Source of the DNA: an uncultured Bacteroidota bacterium
GTDB lineage: Bacteria > Bacteroidota > Bacteroidia > Chitinophagales > Chitinophagaceae
Assembly: GCA_946480675.1 (NCBI GenBank)
Contig: CAMLKS010000017.1
Span: 1 to 15,416, forward strand
Reading direction: 5' to 3'
Length of the DNA: 15,416 bases
Shown here: in pieces, positions 1-7,062 of the stretch
How positions within the stretch are numbered: position 1 is the first letter of the stretch
Layout: each line of letters opens with the position of its first letter
The notes under the pieces: generated by a model
Databases searched by the model: none
Told to the model about the DNA's origin: nothing
The model's input: only the letters and a program-made list of their open reading frames with translations
Made by a program: the position numbers and the translations under genes

Positions 1-36
1 GATAGCTGAAAGTGTAGTAATTATAAAGAAATAGCC

Positions 37-44
37 TACCTTTA
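37..44 (+). promoter_or_regulatory. Possible Bacteroidota -7 element
   Basis: TACCTTTA matches the Bacteroidota -7 consensus TAnnTTTG at all but the last base and lies 15 bases before the ATG at 60. I see no convincing -33 TTG at the expected distance upstream, so this is a weak call. Confidence 0.3.
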
Positions 45-59
45 AAACAGCCAATAAGC

Positions 60-485
60 ATGGAAGAAGTATTTATATTGATAGCTGAGGATGATGCGGA
101 TGACCGTTTTTTACTTCAAACAGCTTTTGAAGAAAACGGGTTTAAAGACAAGCTATGCTTTGTAGAGAACGGCATAGAACTATTTGACTACCTGGCTGTA
201 AACAAAGGCCCTGCCGGCAATACACTGCCCAGATTCATTATGCTGGACCTTAACATGCCTAAGAAGGATGGCAGGGAAGTATTGACAGAACTGAAACAAC
301 ACAATACATATAAGAATATACCGGTGGTAGTATTCAGCACTACACACAATGAACAGGAAATGCGCCGCTGCTACGAGCTGGGCGCCAACTCATACATCAC
401 CAAGCCCAATAGCTTTGAAAGCCTGCTAAAAACAGTAGCCACGCTCCGCAGCTTATGGATGGAAGGACACACCATATCGGCGTAG
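60..485 (+). CDS. Single-domain response regulator, Rcp1/CheY-like receiver
   Basis: A 141-residue protein consisting of one receiver domain and no output domain. The acidic pocket is E10/D11/D12, the phosphoacceptor is D63 in the LDLNMPKKDG motif, the switch hydroxyl is S93 (or T94) in VVVFSTT, and the conserved lysine is K115 in ITKP. The long loop before strand 3 (about residues 46-57) and the STTHNEQE segment resemble the Rcp1-type receivers that partner phytochrome-like histidine kinases. It probably acts in the cytoplasm as a phosphate shuttle or by protein-protein contact. No kinase is adjacent on this strand. The nearest kinases with the matching SHDLQEP-class H-box are in the same window, at 3937-5514 and 8700-10100, so a link is possible but unproven. 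The start is the only well-placed ATG. The domain call is solid; the partner is unknown. Confidence 0.93.
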   Translation: MEEVFILIAEDDADDRFLLQTAFEENGFKDKLCFVENGIELFDYLAVNKGPAGNTLPRFIMLDLNMPKKDGREVLTELKQHNTYKNIPVVVFSTTHNEQEMRRCYELGANSYITKPNSFESLLKTVATLRSLWMEGHTISA

Positions 486-500
486 CCTTACAATATGCTG

Positions 501-534
501 ACAATCAACATTTTGTTTTAATAAAATGAATTGT
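501..534 (+). terminator. Possible AT-rich stem-loop after the first response regulator
   Basis: CATTTT (509-514) pairs with AAAATG (523-528) around an 8-base loop. An outer stem of ACAAT (501-505) and ATTGT (530-534) encloses it, with a 3-against-1 internal bulge. It sits 16 bases after the stop at 485. The stem is AT-only apart from its ends and has no clear T-tract after it, so it may be a weak terminator or chance. Confidence 0.3.
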
Positions 535-600
535 GGCATGGTTTTTATAAAGAATAGGGGGAGTTATATAGTATAAAGTATTCGAGGTGGAAAAATCTAA

Positions 601-978
601 ATGAGTATAAAAACCTATCTTATGTTGGACCAAAGAAGCGTATTGATAATAGATGACGAGAGTGACCTGTGCCAGCTATTAAAGAGTTACCTGATGCGCA
701 AAAATTACGATGTACACATTGCGCATACCCTTGAAGATGGTATGAATATCGTCAAAACATTACATCCATCTATGGTTTTCCTTGACAATAATTTACCGGA
801 TGGCATAGGTTGGAAACTGGCACCTTTCCTGGCAAATGAATATCCCGGCATGCAAATAAATTTTGTTAGTGCATTCGATTCGCAAGTACCGAATATGCCA
901 CCTGCTTCAAAATACACAGTGATAGAAAAGCCAATCAGCTTTGTAGACCTGGAACAACGTGTATTTGGAGTAGCATAA
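601..978 (+). CDS. Single-domain response regulator (receiver only)
   Basis: A 125-residue protein with one receiver domain and no output domain. The acidic pocket is D18/D19, the phosphoacceptor is D62 in VFLDNNLPDG, the switch serine is in the FVSAF strand, and the conserved lysine is in IEKP near residue 109. Spacing to the preceding receiver gene is 115 bases, which suggests separate transcription, and the two receivers are not close copies. The region between strand 4 and the IEKP lysine is short, so helix 4 is reduced compared with CheY. The start is uncertain: ATG at 601 gives seven extra residues, while ATG at 622 would begin right before the usual first strand (VLIIDDE). A strong terminator follows. 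The partner kinase is unknown. Confidence 0.9.
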   Translation: MSIKTYLMLDQRSVLIIDDESDLCQLLKSYLMRKNYDVHIAHTLEDGMNIVKTLHPSMVFLDNNLPDGIGWKLAPFLANEYPGMQINFVSAFDSQVPNMPPASKYTVIEKPISFVDLEQRVFGVA

Positions 979-1010
979 AAGAATTGATTGATTACCTGGT
1001 ATAAATATTA

Positions 1011-1041
1011 GAGCTGCATCATTGATGCAGCTCTTTCTTTT
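1011..1041 (+). terminator. Rho-independent terminator, possibly bidirectional
   Basis: A perfect 10-bp stem, GAGCTGCATC (1011-1020) with GATGCAGCTC (1024-1033), closes on a 3-base ATT loop and is followed by a T-rich tract (1034-1041). It lies 33 bases after the receiver gene stop at 978. Read on the minus strand it lies 27 bases after the stop of the small membrane protein at 1060, but with only a weak T-rich run, so it may serve both convergent genes. Confidence 0.85.
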
Positions 1042-1059
1042 GGGATAAGCAAGTACTTA

Positions 1060-1206
1060 TCAGGACCTGCGTATAAGGCCCAGCAGTAATGATATAACAG
1101 CCAGTACCAGCAATATGTGTATTAGGCCCTTTACGCTGTATACAAACACGCCCAATAGCCAACCTATCACAAGAATAACAGCTACGATGTACAAAATAGA
1201 TCTCAT
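1060..1206 (-). CDS. Small membrane protein of the lmo0937 family (48 residues)
   Basis: A 48-residue reading frame starting at ATG (1206-1204) and ending at TGA (1062-1060). The protein starts MRSILYIVAVILVIGWLLG and ends with LLLGLIRRS. Two hydrophobic helices (about residues 4-22 and 28-44) are separated by a short polar YSVKG turn, and the C-terminus is basic. This matches what I recall of the lmo0937/DUF5670 family of tiny stress-associated inner-membrane proteins. It is missed by length cut-offs; a 72-residue frame on the same strand (1019-1237) is a shadow in another frame. An inverted repeat sits nine bases upstream of the start and a terminator hairpin lies just past the stop, which supports a free-standing gene. 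Molecular function is unknown. Confidence 0.85.
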   Translation of the reverse strand: MRSILYIVAVILVIGWLLGVFVYSVKGLIHILLVLAVISLLLGLIRRS

Positions 1207-1214
1207 AAATAGTG

Positions 1215-1235
1215 GTTTTCAAAACTGTTGAAAAC
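1215..1235 (-). repeat. Perfect inverted repeat upstream of the small membrane protein
   Basis: GTTTTCAA (1215-1222) and TTGAAAAC (1228-1235) are exact inverted copies separated by AACTG. The repeat ends nine bases from the start codon at 1206. It could be an operator for a dimeric regulator or a stem-loop in the leader of the small membrane protein. No T-tract follows it on either strand, so it is not a terminator. Confidence 0.6.
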
Positions 1236-1287
1236 AATTATGCCATGGAATACGTTTTTATGTAATAATCAAAACCTTACGACTGTT

Positions 1288-2490
1288 ATGGATTTGCATT
1301 CCCACCTACCTTACTGGCTAATCAAAAACGGCATTATTTCTACATTCCCATCTTTAAAAGAAGATGAACATACAGACATAGCTATTATTGGTGCCGGCAT
1401 CAGCGGTGCATTGGCAGCATATTATTTAGCAGACTGCGGCTATAAGGTAACCGTGATAGACCGCAGACATGCAGGCATGGGCAGCACTGCCGCCAGTACC
1501 GCATTGCTTCAATACGAAATAGATACACCTCTTAGTAAACTGATAAAGCTGGTGCCAAAACAAGATGCGATACAGGCGTATAAATTGTGCAGGGAAGCAA
1601 TATATATGATACAGGAAATATGCAGAAATATAGACACTACTGCACACTTCAGGATAAGAAGCAGCCTGCAGTATGCCAGTTATAAAAAGGACACAATTTC
1701 GCACAGAGAGGAATATCAGCTACGCAAAAAAAATGGCTTTGATGTAACCTGGCTGGAACAAGACGAAGTAGCAGATAAATACGGGTTTGATGCAACCGGC
1801 GCCATCCTTTCAAAAGATGGAGCGGAAATAGATGCTTATAAACTTACCCATGGATTGCTGAACTATGCAGCAGCCAACGGCACAACCGTTTATGACAATA
1901 CAACAATAGAACACATATCCTGCACAAAGAATGGTATCTCCCTACAAACAAACACCGAATGTCATATAAAGGCGAAATACCTGGTAATGGCAGGAGGCTA
2001 TGAATCGCTGCAGTATATACCAAAGAAAGTAGCAGAGGTACATTCTACTTATGCCTTGGTATCAGAACCTATGGATACGGAAGCATTTTGGTATAAAAAC
2101 AGCATGATATGGGAAACAGCTATGCCTTACCTCTACTTTCGCGTAACAGATAAGAACAGGGTATTGGTAGGTGGTAAAGATGATGCCTTTTACAATCCAC
2201 GATTAAGAAATAGCCGTACAAAACAGAAAGCCGAACAACTGGTCGAGACATTCACGAGAAAATTACCCCATATACAAATAACAGCAGACTTTAGCTGGTC
2301 AGGCGCATTTGCTGTAACCAAAGATGGCCTGCCCTATATAGGCACCATCCCATCTTTACCTAATACTTATTTTGCCCTTGGCTTTGGTGGAAATGGCATT
2401 GTATTCAGCGTAATAGCAGCAAGCATCATCAGGGATATGATAATGGGCAAAAAGAATGCAGATGCCGGTATATTCTCTTTTAACAGATAG
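1288..2490 (+). CDS. FAD-dependent oxidoreductase, DAO family
   Basis: A 400-residue protein from the chosen ATG. The N-terminal Rossmann dinucleotide-binding motif is GAGISG at residues 35-40, ending in VTVIDR with the acidic residue that binds the FAD ribose. An MGSTAAST segment follows in the FAD-contacting region. The C-terminus carries the second FAD signature, GLPYIGTI then FALGFGGNGIVFS. This is the layout of D-amino-acid-oxidase/glycine-oxidase-like flavoenzymes. The substrate cannot be read from the sequence. No signal peptide is seen, so it is probably cytoplasmic. The frame is open further upstream (TTG at 1228, ATG at 1240), but MDLHSHLPYWLIKNG is the start I recall for Bacteroidota relatives and it leaves the upstream inverted repeat outside the gene. 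Its stop is one base from that of the convergent kinase gene. Confidence 0.87.
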   Translation: MDLHSHLPYWLIKNGIISTFPSLKEDEHTDIAIIGAGISGALAAYYLADCGYKVTVIDRRHAGMGSTAASTALLQYEIDTPLSKLIKLVPKQDAIQAYKLCREAIYMIQEICRNIDTTAHFRIRSSLQYASYKKDTISHREEYQLRKKNGFDVTWLEQDEVADKYGFDATGAILSKDGAEIDAYKLTHGLLNYAAANGTTVYDNTTIEHISCTKNGISLQTNTECHIKAKYLVMAGGYESLQYIPKKVAEVHSTYALVSEPMDTEAFWYKNSMIWETAMPYLYFRVTDKNRVLVGGKDDAFYNPRLRNSRTKQKAEQLVETFTRKLPHIQITADFSWSGAFAVTKDGLPYIGTIPSLPNTYFALGFGGNGIVFSVIAASIIRDMIMGKKNADAGIFSFNR

Positions 2491-2491
2491 G

Positions 2492-3931
2492 CTATGCAGC
2501 TTCTGTAGAAAATACGATAGTAAATGTAGTACCTACCCCTTCTGTTGAGGCTACTTCTATATTGGCATTATGCGCCTGCAATATATTCAGTGTAGCGGCA
2601 AGGCCCAGGCCCATGCCGTTCCTTTTTTGTGTAAAATACGGTTCAAATAAACGGGTGATGTTTTCTTCGCTGATGCCACAACCATTATCTGCTATCTTTA
2701 AAACATAAGCGTGCGGCCTTTCTGTAAGAGAAACAGTAAGCTGGCCTTCCTGTTCCTTCATCGCCTCTATAGCATTAATAATAATATTCAGCAGGGCAAT
2801 TTTCAATTTCTCTTTATCTGCATTCAGCATCAATGGCACATCCGGATAACTGAGGTCCAGCTTTATTTTCTTCAGCGTCAATCTGTCCATGGCCATACCC
2901 ACCACTTCATCAATAATATTCTGAAGAATGTGCTGGTCCATTACCATTTCTGCAGGGCGGGCAGAACTTAACAGTTCACTGATAAGATCATTAATGCGCT
3001 TACTGTTGCGGTCTATAATATCAAGATACATGTTATCTGCTGCAGCTTCCTGCAGCATCTGCTCTACAGATAGTGTAATATTATTCAGCGGGTTTCGCAC
3101 CTCATGCGCCAGTGTACGCACCAGCCTTCCGGTGGCCGCCAGCTTTTCTGCGCGCAGGTTTGCTTTTTCTATTTTCTTTAGATTGGTAATATCATGAATG
3201 ATACCCTGAAAATATATCTTGCCTTCTGTGCCTTCTTCCTGTGCGGCTGTAAGGATACAATACTTGCGTTCATTGTTTTTGTTCAGCAGGCTTACTTCCC
3301 AGTCTTCAACCTCATTGTTTATTGAAAGTACTTGTTGCAGGTACTTCTTATGCTGTGCCTGCTCCACGATATCGGCCAGGTTCATTTGCAAAGCTTCTTC
3401 CCGGGTGTACCCCAACAAAGTAGATATCGCATCATTTACATCTATGAAATTCAAATCCTCGTCTGCAAGAAAAATAACATCTTTCGACCGTTCAAATATT
3501 CCTTTGTATTTACGTTCATTCGCCTTCAGTGCTTTTAATGTTTTAGCACGGCCCAAAGCATAGCGGATACTCCGTTCCATCTTTTCTACATTCAGCTCTG
3601 TTTTTACAAGATAGTCCACCGCGCCGGATTCCATCGCTGCTATATCCACATGATAACTTCCTTTACCCGTTAGCAGGATGATAGGTTCTTCACATTGATG
3701 TTCTAATGCATCGTGCAGCAGGTCCACACCGGATTTAGCACCTAACCGATAATCTACAAAGTACAGGTCGTATTTCTTTGCTATCATCGCTTTTAGTGCA
3801 TCGTCATAATTATTACACCAATCGATAACAGAAGATAAGCCCTGTATATGTTTTATATAATCGCCCGTGATGATGAAATCATCCTGATCGTCATCTATGA
3901 TAAGTATGCGTACTATTTGTCCGCCCGACAT
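2492..3931 (-). CDS. Histidine kinase with N-terminal receiver (REC-PAS-HisKA-HATPase)
   Basis: A 479-residue soluble kinase, last gene of the rpoN operon. Residues 5-125 are a receiver with D13/D14/D15 in the acidic pocket, phosphoacceptor D60, T88 and K110 (in LVKTE, lacking the usual following proline). A PAS/PAC sensor follows at about 140-255. The dimerisation domain has H276 in LAHEVRNPLNN, an NtrB-like H-box. The ATPase domain has N382/N386 (NIIINAIEAM), DNGCGI at 415-420 and GMGLGL at 439-444. No transmembrane segment is present. The receiver in front of the kinase core suggests that it takes a phosphoryl signal from another kinase, plausibly the one encoded five bases upstream, and in turn controls the NtrC-type activator of the same operon. 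That wiring is inferred. Confidence 0.92.
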   Translation of the reverse strand: MSGGQIVRILIIDDDQDDFIITGDYIKHIQGLSSVIDWCNNYDDALKAMIAKKYDLYFVDYRLGAKSGVDLLHDALEHQCEEPIILLTGKGSYHVDIAAMESGAVDYLVKTELNVEKMERSIRYALGRAKTLKALKANERKYKGIFERSKDVIFLADEDLNFIDVNDAISTLLGYTREEALQMNLADIVEQAQHKKYLQQVLSINNEVEDWEVSLLNKNNERKYCILTAAQEEGTEGKIYFQGIIHDITNLKKIEKANLRAEKLAATGRLVRTLAHEVRNPLNNITLSVEQMLQEAAADNMYLDIIDRNSKRINDLISELLSSARPAEMVMDQHILQNIIDEVVGMAMDRLTLKKIKLDLSYPDVPLMLNADKEKLKIALLNIIINAIEAMKEQEGQLTVSLTERPHAYVLKIADNGCGISEENITRLFEPYFTQKRNGMGLGLAATLNILQAHNANIEVASTEGVGTTFTIVFSTEAA

Positions 3932-3936
3932 GAATG

Positions 3937-5514
3937 TTAGTTTTGTTTTTCAGGTATGATAAAGGTAAACCTTGCACCCTGATCCGGGATATTTTCTGCG
4001 TAAATAATGCCCTGATGATTATCAATTATCTTTTTGCAGATAGCCAGGCCAATACCTGAACCCGGATATTCAGACTTGCCATGTAAACGTTGGAAGATCT
4101 GAAATATGCGTGTAGCATACACATCATCAAAGCCAATACCATTATCTGTTATCTGTATTTTATAATACGAATCAGACAATGATAAGTGATGAATAGCCGC
4201 TTCCTCTTCCGTCAACAGGCTGCTTTCTATAGTGATAACAGGTGGCCTGTTCTCCTTCCTGAATTTTATAGCATTATTAATGACATTGGTAAACAATTGC
4301 TTCATCTGACTGAAGGATGCCTCTACCACCGGCAAGCCATTGCTTAAAACCTTTGTTCCTGTTTCTTCTATAGGCAACTCCAGATCGCCCACAACTTCTT
4401 TTAATACCAGCGCCAGGTTTACAGACATAAATGGTTCCATGTCTTTTGCCACGCGCGAAAATTCCAGCAGGTTATGAATGAGCGAGCGCATATTTTCTGC
4501 CGAAGCTATAATGCGTTCCAGGTACATAGCGCCATCCCCTTCCAGTGCGTCTTTGTATTTCTCATTCAGGCGATCGCTAAACGTGCTTATCTTCCTCAGC
4601 GGCTCTTGCAGGTCGTGACTGGCAACATAGGCAAACTCTTCCAGCTCTTTGTTCGACTTATTCAGTTCCTTAACATTCTTACTCAGGTTCTGCTCTACTT
4701 GTTTCTGCTGCGTTATATCCATCACACAGCCTACCATCTTCACCGGTTTCCCTGCCCTATCCTTTATTAGTCTACCACTGGCATTTATATACTTTATATT
4801 TTTTCTGGCAGTAATGATCTTCATTTGCAGGTTATAATCCTGTGCATTTTCCAAGGCGCGCTTCACCATTGCTGAAGCCCTGCGCGCATCATCCGGATGA
4901 CTAAACTGTTGCACCAATTCATAAGACAGCTCAGTTGTGTTTCTATCTACATCATATATCCGATATATGCCGTCAGACCAATAAACCTTGTTTGTTTCAA
5001 TGATCCATTCGAATGTTCCGAAACCAATGTTGTTAAGTTGTTCCAGAAACAGCTCACGGGAATCAAAAGATATAAATGGTAAATTCTGTTGTGAATACTC
5101 CGGCAATAGTACTACATGATAATGAGCAGCATCTACGGTGCCATTTACTATAACAGGATTGATAAATACAAAAAACATTTGTTCACTTCCATCCTTCAGC
5201 TTCAGATTGTGTAGTCCGTACTGTTTAGACCACTCACCACCAGCTGTTGATTGACGTGCGAGTTCCAGTAACCTGCCTTTCTGATAGGTTTCCACAAGAT
5301 CGGTAAACTTTAACCTCCGGTCTTCAATCTCCTGCATCGTATATCCTAATACGTCTGTCAGACGAGGGTTGATGTAGATGATCTCATTACTTTCTTTATC
5401 AACCACCAACATAGCAAACGGACCATTCAATACGATCTGTGGTAACATCGCATCGGCTTTACTTTCATTTAAAGGAATAATATGTTGAGGGTTATCAGTC
5501 TGCATTATTATCAT
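3937..5514 (-). CDS. Soluble histidine kinase with two PAS domains
   Basis: A 525-residue cytoplasmic kinase. A first PAS domain spans about residues 25-140 and a second PAS/PAC about 160-275 (ending VGCVMDITQQK). A short coiled-coil linker (272-295) leads to a HisKA domain with H300 in ASHDLQEPLRK. The ATPase domain has N410/N414 (NVINNAIKF), DNGIGF at 457-462, FQRLHG at 474-479 and GSGIGL at 485-490. No membrane helices are predicted. It lies 22 bases downstream of the NtrC-type activator and five bases upstream of the REC-PAS kinase, so the three are almost surely co-transcribed. The SHDLQEP/FQRLHG class is typical of phytochrome-like kinases that often use stand-alone receivers. The start could also be the ATG at 5505 (three residues shorter). 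PAS ligand unknown. Confidence 0.92.
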   Translation of the reverse strand: MIIMQTDNPQHIIPLNESKADAMLPQIVLNGPFAMLVVDKESNEIIYINPRLTDVLGYTMQEIEDRRLKFTDLVETYQKGRLLELARQSTAGGEWSKQYGLHNLKLKDGSEQMFFVFINPVIVNGTVDAAHYHVVLLPEYSQQNLPFISFDSRELFLEQLNNIGFGTFEWIIETNKVYWSDGIYRIYDVDRNTTELSYELVQQFSHPDDARRASAMVKRALENAQDYNLQMKIITARKNIKYINASGRLIKDRAGKPVKMVGCVMDITQQKQVEQNLSKNVKELNKSNKELEEFAYVASHDLQEPLRKISTFSDRLNEKYKDALEGDGAMYLERIIASAENMRSLIHNLLEFSRVAKDMEPFMSVNLALVLKEVVGDLELPIEETGTKVLSNGLPVVEASFSQMKQLFTNVINNAIKFRKENRPPVITIESSLLTEEEAAIHHLSLSDSYYKIQITDNGIGFDDVYATRIFQIFQRLHGKSEYPGSGIGLAICKKIIDNHQGIIYAENIPDQGARFTFIIPEKQN

Positions 5515-5536
5515 TTTACATAAAGGGGGTATTCAC

Positions 5537-6994
5537 TTATAATTCATCTTTAAAAGCATTGTACTGCTTCATTTTATTATACAGCGTCTTACGGTCTATA
5601 TTCAAAAGCTTTGCAGCCTTGCTTTTATTAAAGTTTGATTGTTTGAGAGCATCCAGTATTACCTCGTATTCCGCATCCATATTGGCGGCTTTCAGTTTCT
5701 GCTCCAGCGAGTCAAATTTCTTTTCTTCTTTTACAGGCTCGCTTTGGCCGTTTTTGTTACCTGTAGTTTCAAATTGCAGTTTGGCATAGTTGGTAATCTC
5801 AAACGGCAGCGAGCGGGCCTCAACCACCGGGCCATCGGTAAGTAGCGTAGCGCGTTTCACTACATTCTTCAACTCCCGCAGATTACCATGCCATACGTAG
5901 TTGTAAAAAATATCCTCTACTTCTTTACTGAAACCCTGAACGTCTTTACCCAGCTCCAGGTTGGTTATAGTAAGAAAATGTTGTGCAAATTGCATGATAT
6001 CATCCCTGCGTTCTCTTAATGGCGGCACTTCTATACTAAACTCATTGAAGCGGTGATACAAGTCTTCCCTGAATTTGCCATTTTTCGCAGCATCCCATAG
6101 TCTTTCGTTACTGGCTACGATGATGCGCACATCCAAGTCTATATCTTTTACACCACCTACCCTTTTAATTTTACGTTCCTGTACAGCACGCAGCAGCGAT
6201 ACCTGTATATCATATGACAGGTTAGCTATCTCATCCAGAAAGATGGTTCCACCATTGGCCAGTTCCATACTACCCGTTTTTTGAGCCATTGCGCCTGTAA
6301 ACGCCCCTTTCTCATGGCCAAACAATTCACTACCTGCCAGTTCTTTCGACAGGGCACCACAGTCGATAGCAATAAATGGTTTGTCTGCACGCTTACTTTT
6401 CTCGTGTATCTGCTGTGCAATCACTTCTTTACCACTACCACTTTCCCCATATATAATGATGCTGAAATTGGTAGGTGCTACCAACTCTATCTGCTTCAAT
6501 ATATTTTGAAACTCAGGTGTTTTACCGAAGATGTATTTTTCAGTACTACTGCTTTTGGCTTTGGGCTTAGGCTGACGGGGAGCTACAGCGCTGCCGTTAC
6601 TTTCCGGAGAATGTGCTGGCCCCACCGCTGCATTTTCGTCAGAAAGCGCCTTGCATATAGTCAGCAAAATTTCATCTGGGAACAGGGGCTTAGTTACATA
6701 ATCATAAGCACCCATCTTCATCACCTCTACCGCATCTTTTACATCGCTATAACCAGTAATAATAATTACAGGTGCATGCGGGTGCATTTCTTTTATTTTG
6801 GTCAGCAATTCCGCCCCGGTCATATCCTCAAGTCTGAAGTCGCTCAGTACCAGGTCAGGTTCGTGTTTTTGCATCCATTGAATACCTGCCTTACCACTAT
6901 TAACACTCGACACTTCATATCCATGACGTGTAAGAAAGCGCGTTAACAGGGTACACATATCAATATCATCATCTACTACCAGTATTTTACTCAT
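5537..6994 (-). CDS. NtrC-type sigma-54 activator (REC-AAA+-Fis HTH)
   Basis: A 485-residue transcription activator for sigma-54 RNA polymerase. Residues 1-120 form a receiver with D8/D9, phosphoacceptor D52, T80 and K102. A linker rich in Ala, Pro, Ser and Lys (about 120-152) leads to the AAA+ domain: Walker A GESGSGKE at 183-190, the sigma-54-contacting loop GAFTGA at 230-235, Walker B GGTIFLDE at 248-255, and the arginine-finger region REDLYHRF. The C-terminus holds a Fis-type helix-turn-helix (NKSKAAKLLNIDRKTLYNK). All catalytic motifs are intact, so it should be a functional ATP-dependent activator that binds upstream enhancers. It sits directly after rpoN and before two kinases. Target genes are not visible here. 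Confidence 0.95.
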   Translation of the reverse strand: MSKILVVDDDIDMCTLLTRFLTRHGYEVSSVNSGKAGIQWMQKHEPDLVLSDFRLEDMTGAELLTKIKEMHPHAPVIIITGYSDVKDAVEVMKMGAYDYVTKPLFPDEILLTICKALSDENAAVGPAHSPESNGSAVAPRQPKPKAKSSSTEKYIFGKTPEFQNILKQIELVAPTNFSIIIYGESGSGKEVIAQQIHEKSKRADKPFIAIDCGALSKELAGSELFGHEKGAFTGAMAQKTGSMELANGGTIFLDEIANLSYDIQVSLLRAVQERKIKRVGGVKDIDLDVRIIVASNERLWDAAKNGKFREDLYHRFNEFSIEVPPLRERRDDIMQFAQHFLTITNLELGKDVQGFSKEVEDIFYNYVWHGNLRELKNVVKRATLLTDGPVVEARSLPFEITNYAKLQFETTGNKNGQSEPVKEEKKFDSLEQKLKAANMDAEYEVILDALKQSNFNKSKAAKLLNIDRKTLYNKMKQYNAFKDEL

Positions 6995-7043
6995 ATGTTT
7001 TTACGGGTTATCTGTATTTGTGTGTGTCAGAATATGGTTTAGT

Positions 7044-7051
7044 CAAATATA
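7044..7051 (-). promoter_or_regulatory. Candidate -7 element between rpoN and the NtrC-type gene
   Basis: Read on the minus strand this is TATATTTG, an exact match to the Bacteroidota -7 consensus TAnnTTTG. It lies in the 68-base gap after rpoN and 49 bases before the activator start at 6994. No clear -33 TTG is seen at the expected distance. It could let the activator and kinase genes be transcribed apart from rpoN. Confidence 0.4.
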
Positions 7052-7062
7052 CCATTAAAAGA

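Noticed and set aside
535..552. A TGGCATG half-site resembling a -24 element between the two receiver genes
   Set aside because: The -12 position reads TTATA with no GC, so it does not fit a sigma-54 promoter.
1228..1287. The oxidoreductase starting upstream at TTG 1228 or ATG 1240
   Set aside because: The added residues have no domain content, the TTG lies inside the inverted repeat, and the ATG at 1288 gives a start typical of relatives.
6281..6946. A 221-residue plus-strand frame antisense to the NtrC-type activator
   Set aside because: It is fully opposite a gene with every expected motif, its translation is rich in Phe, Tyr, Cys and His with no domain pattern, and nothing upstream looks like a promoter.
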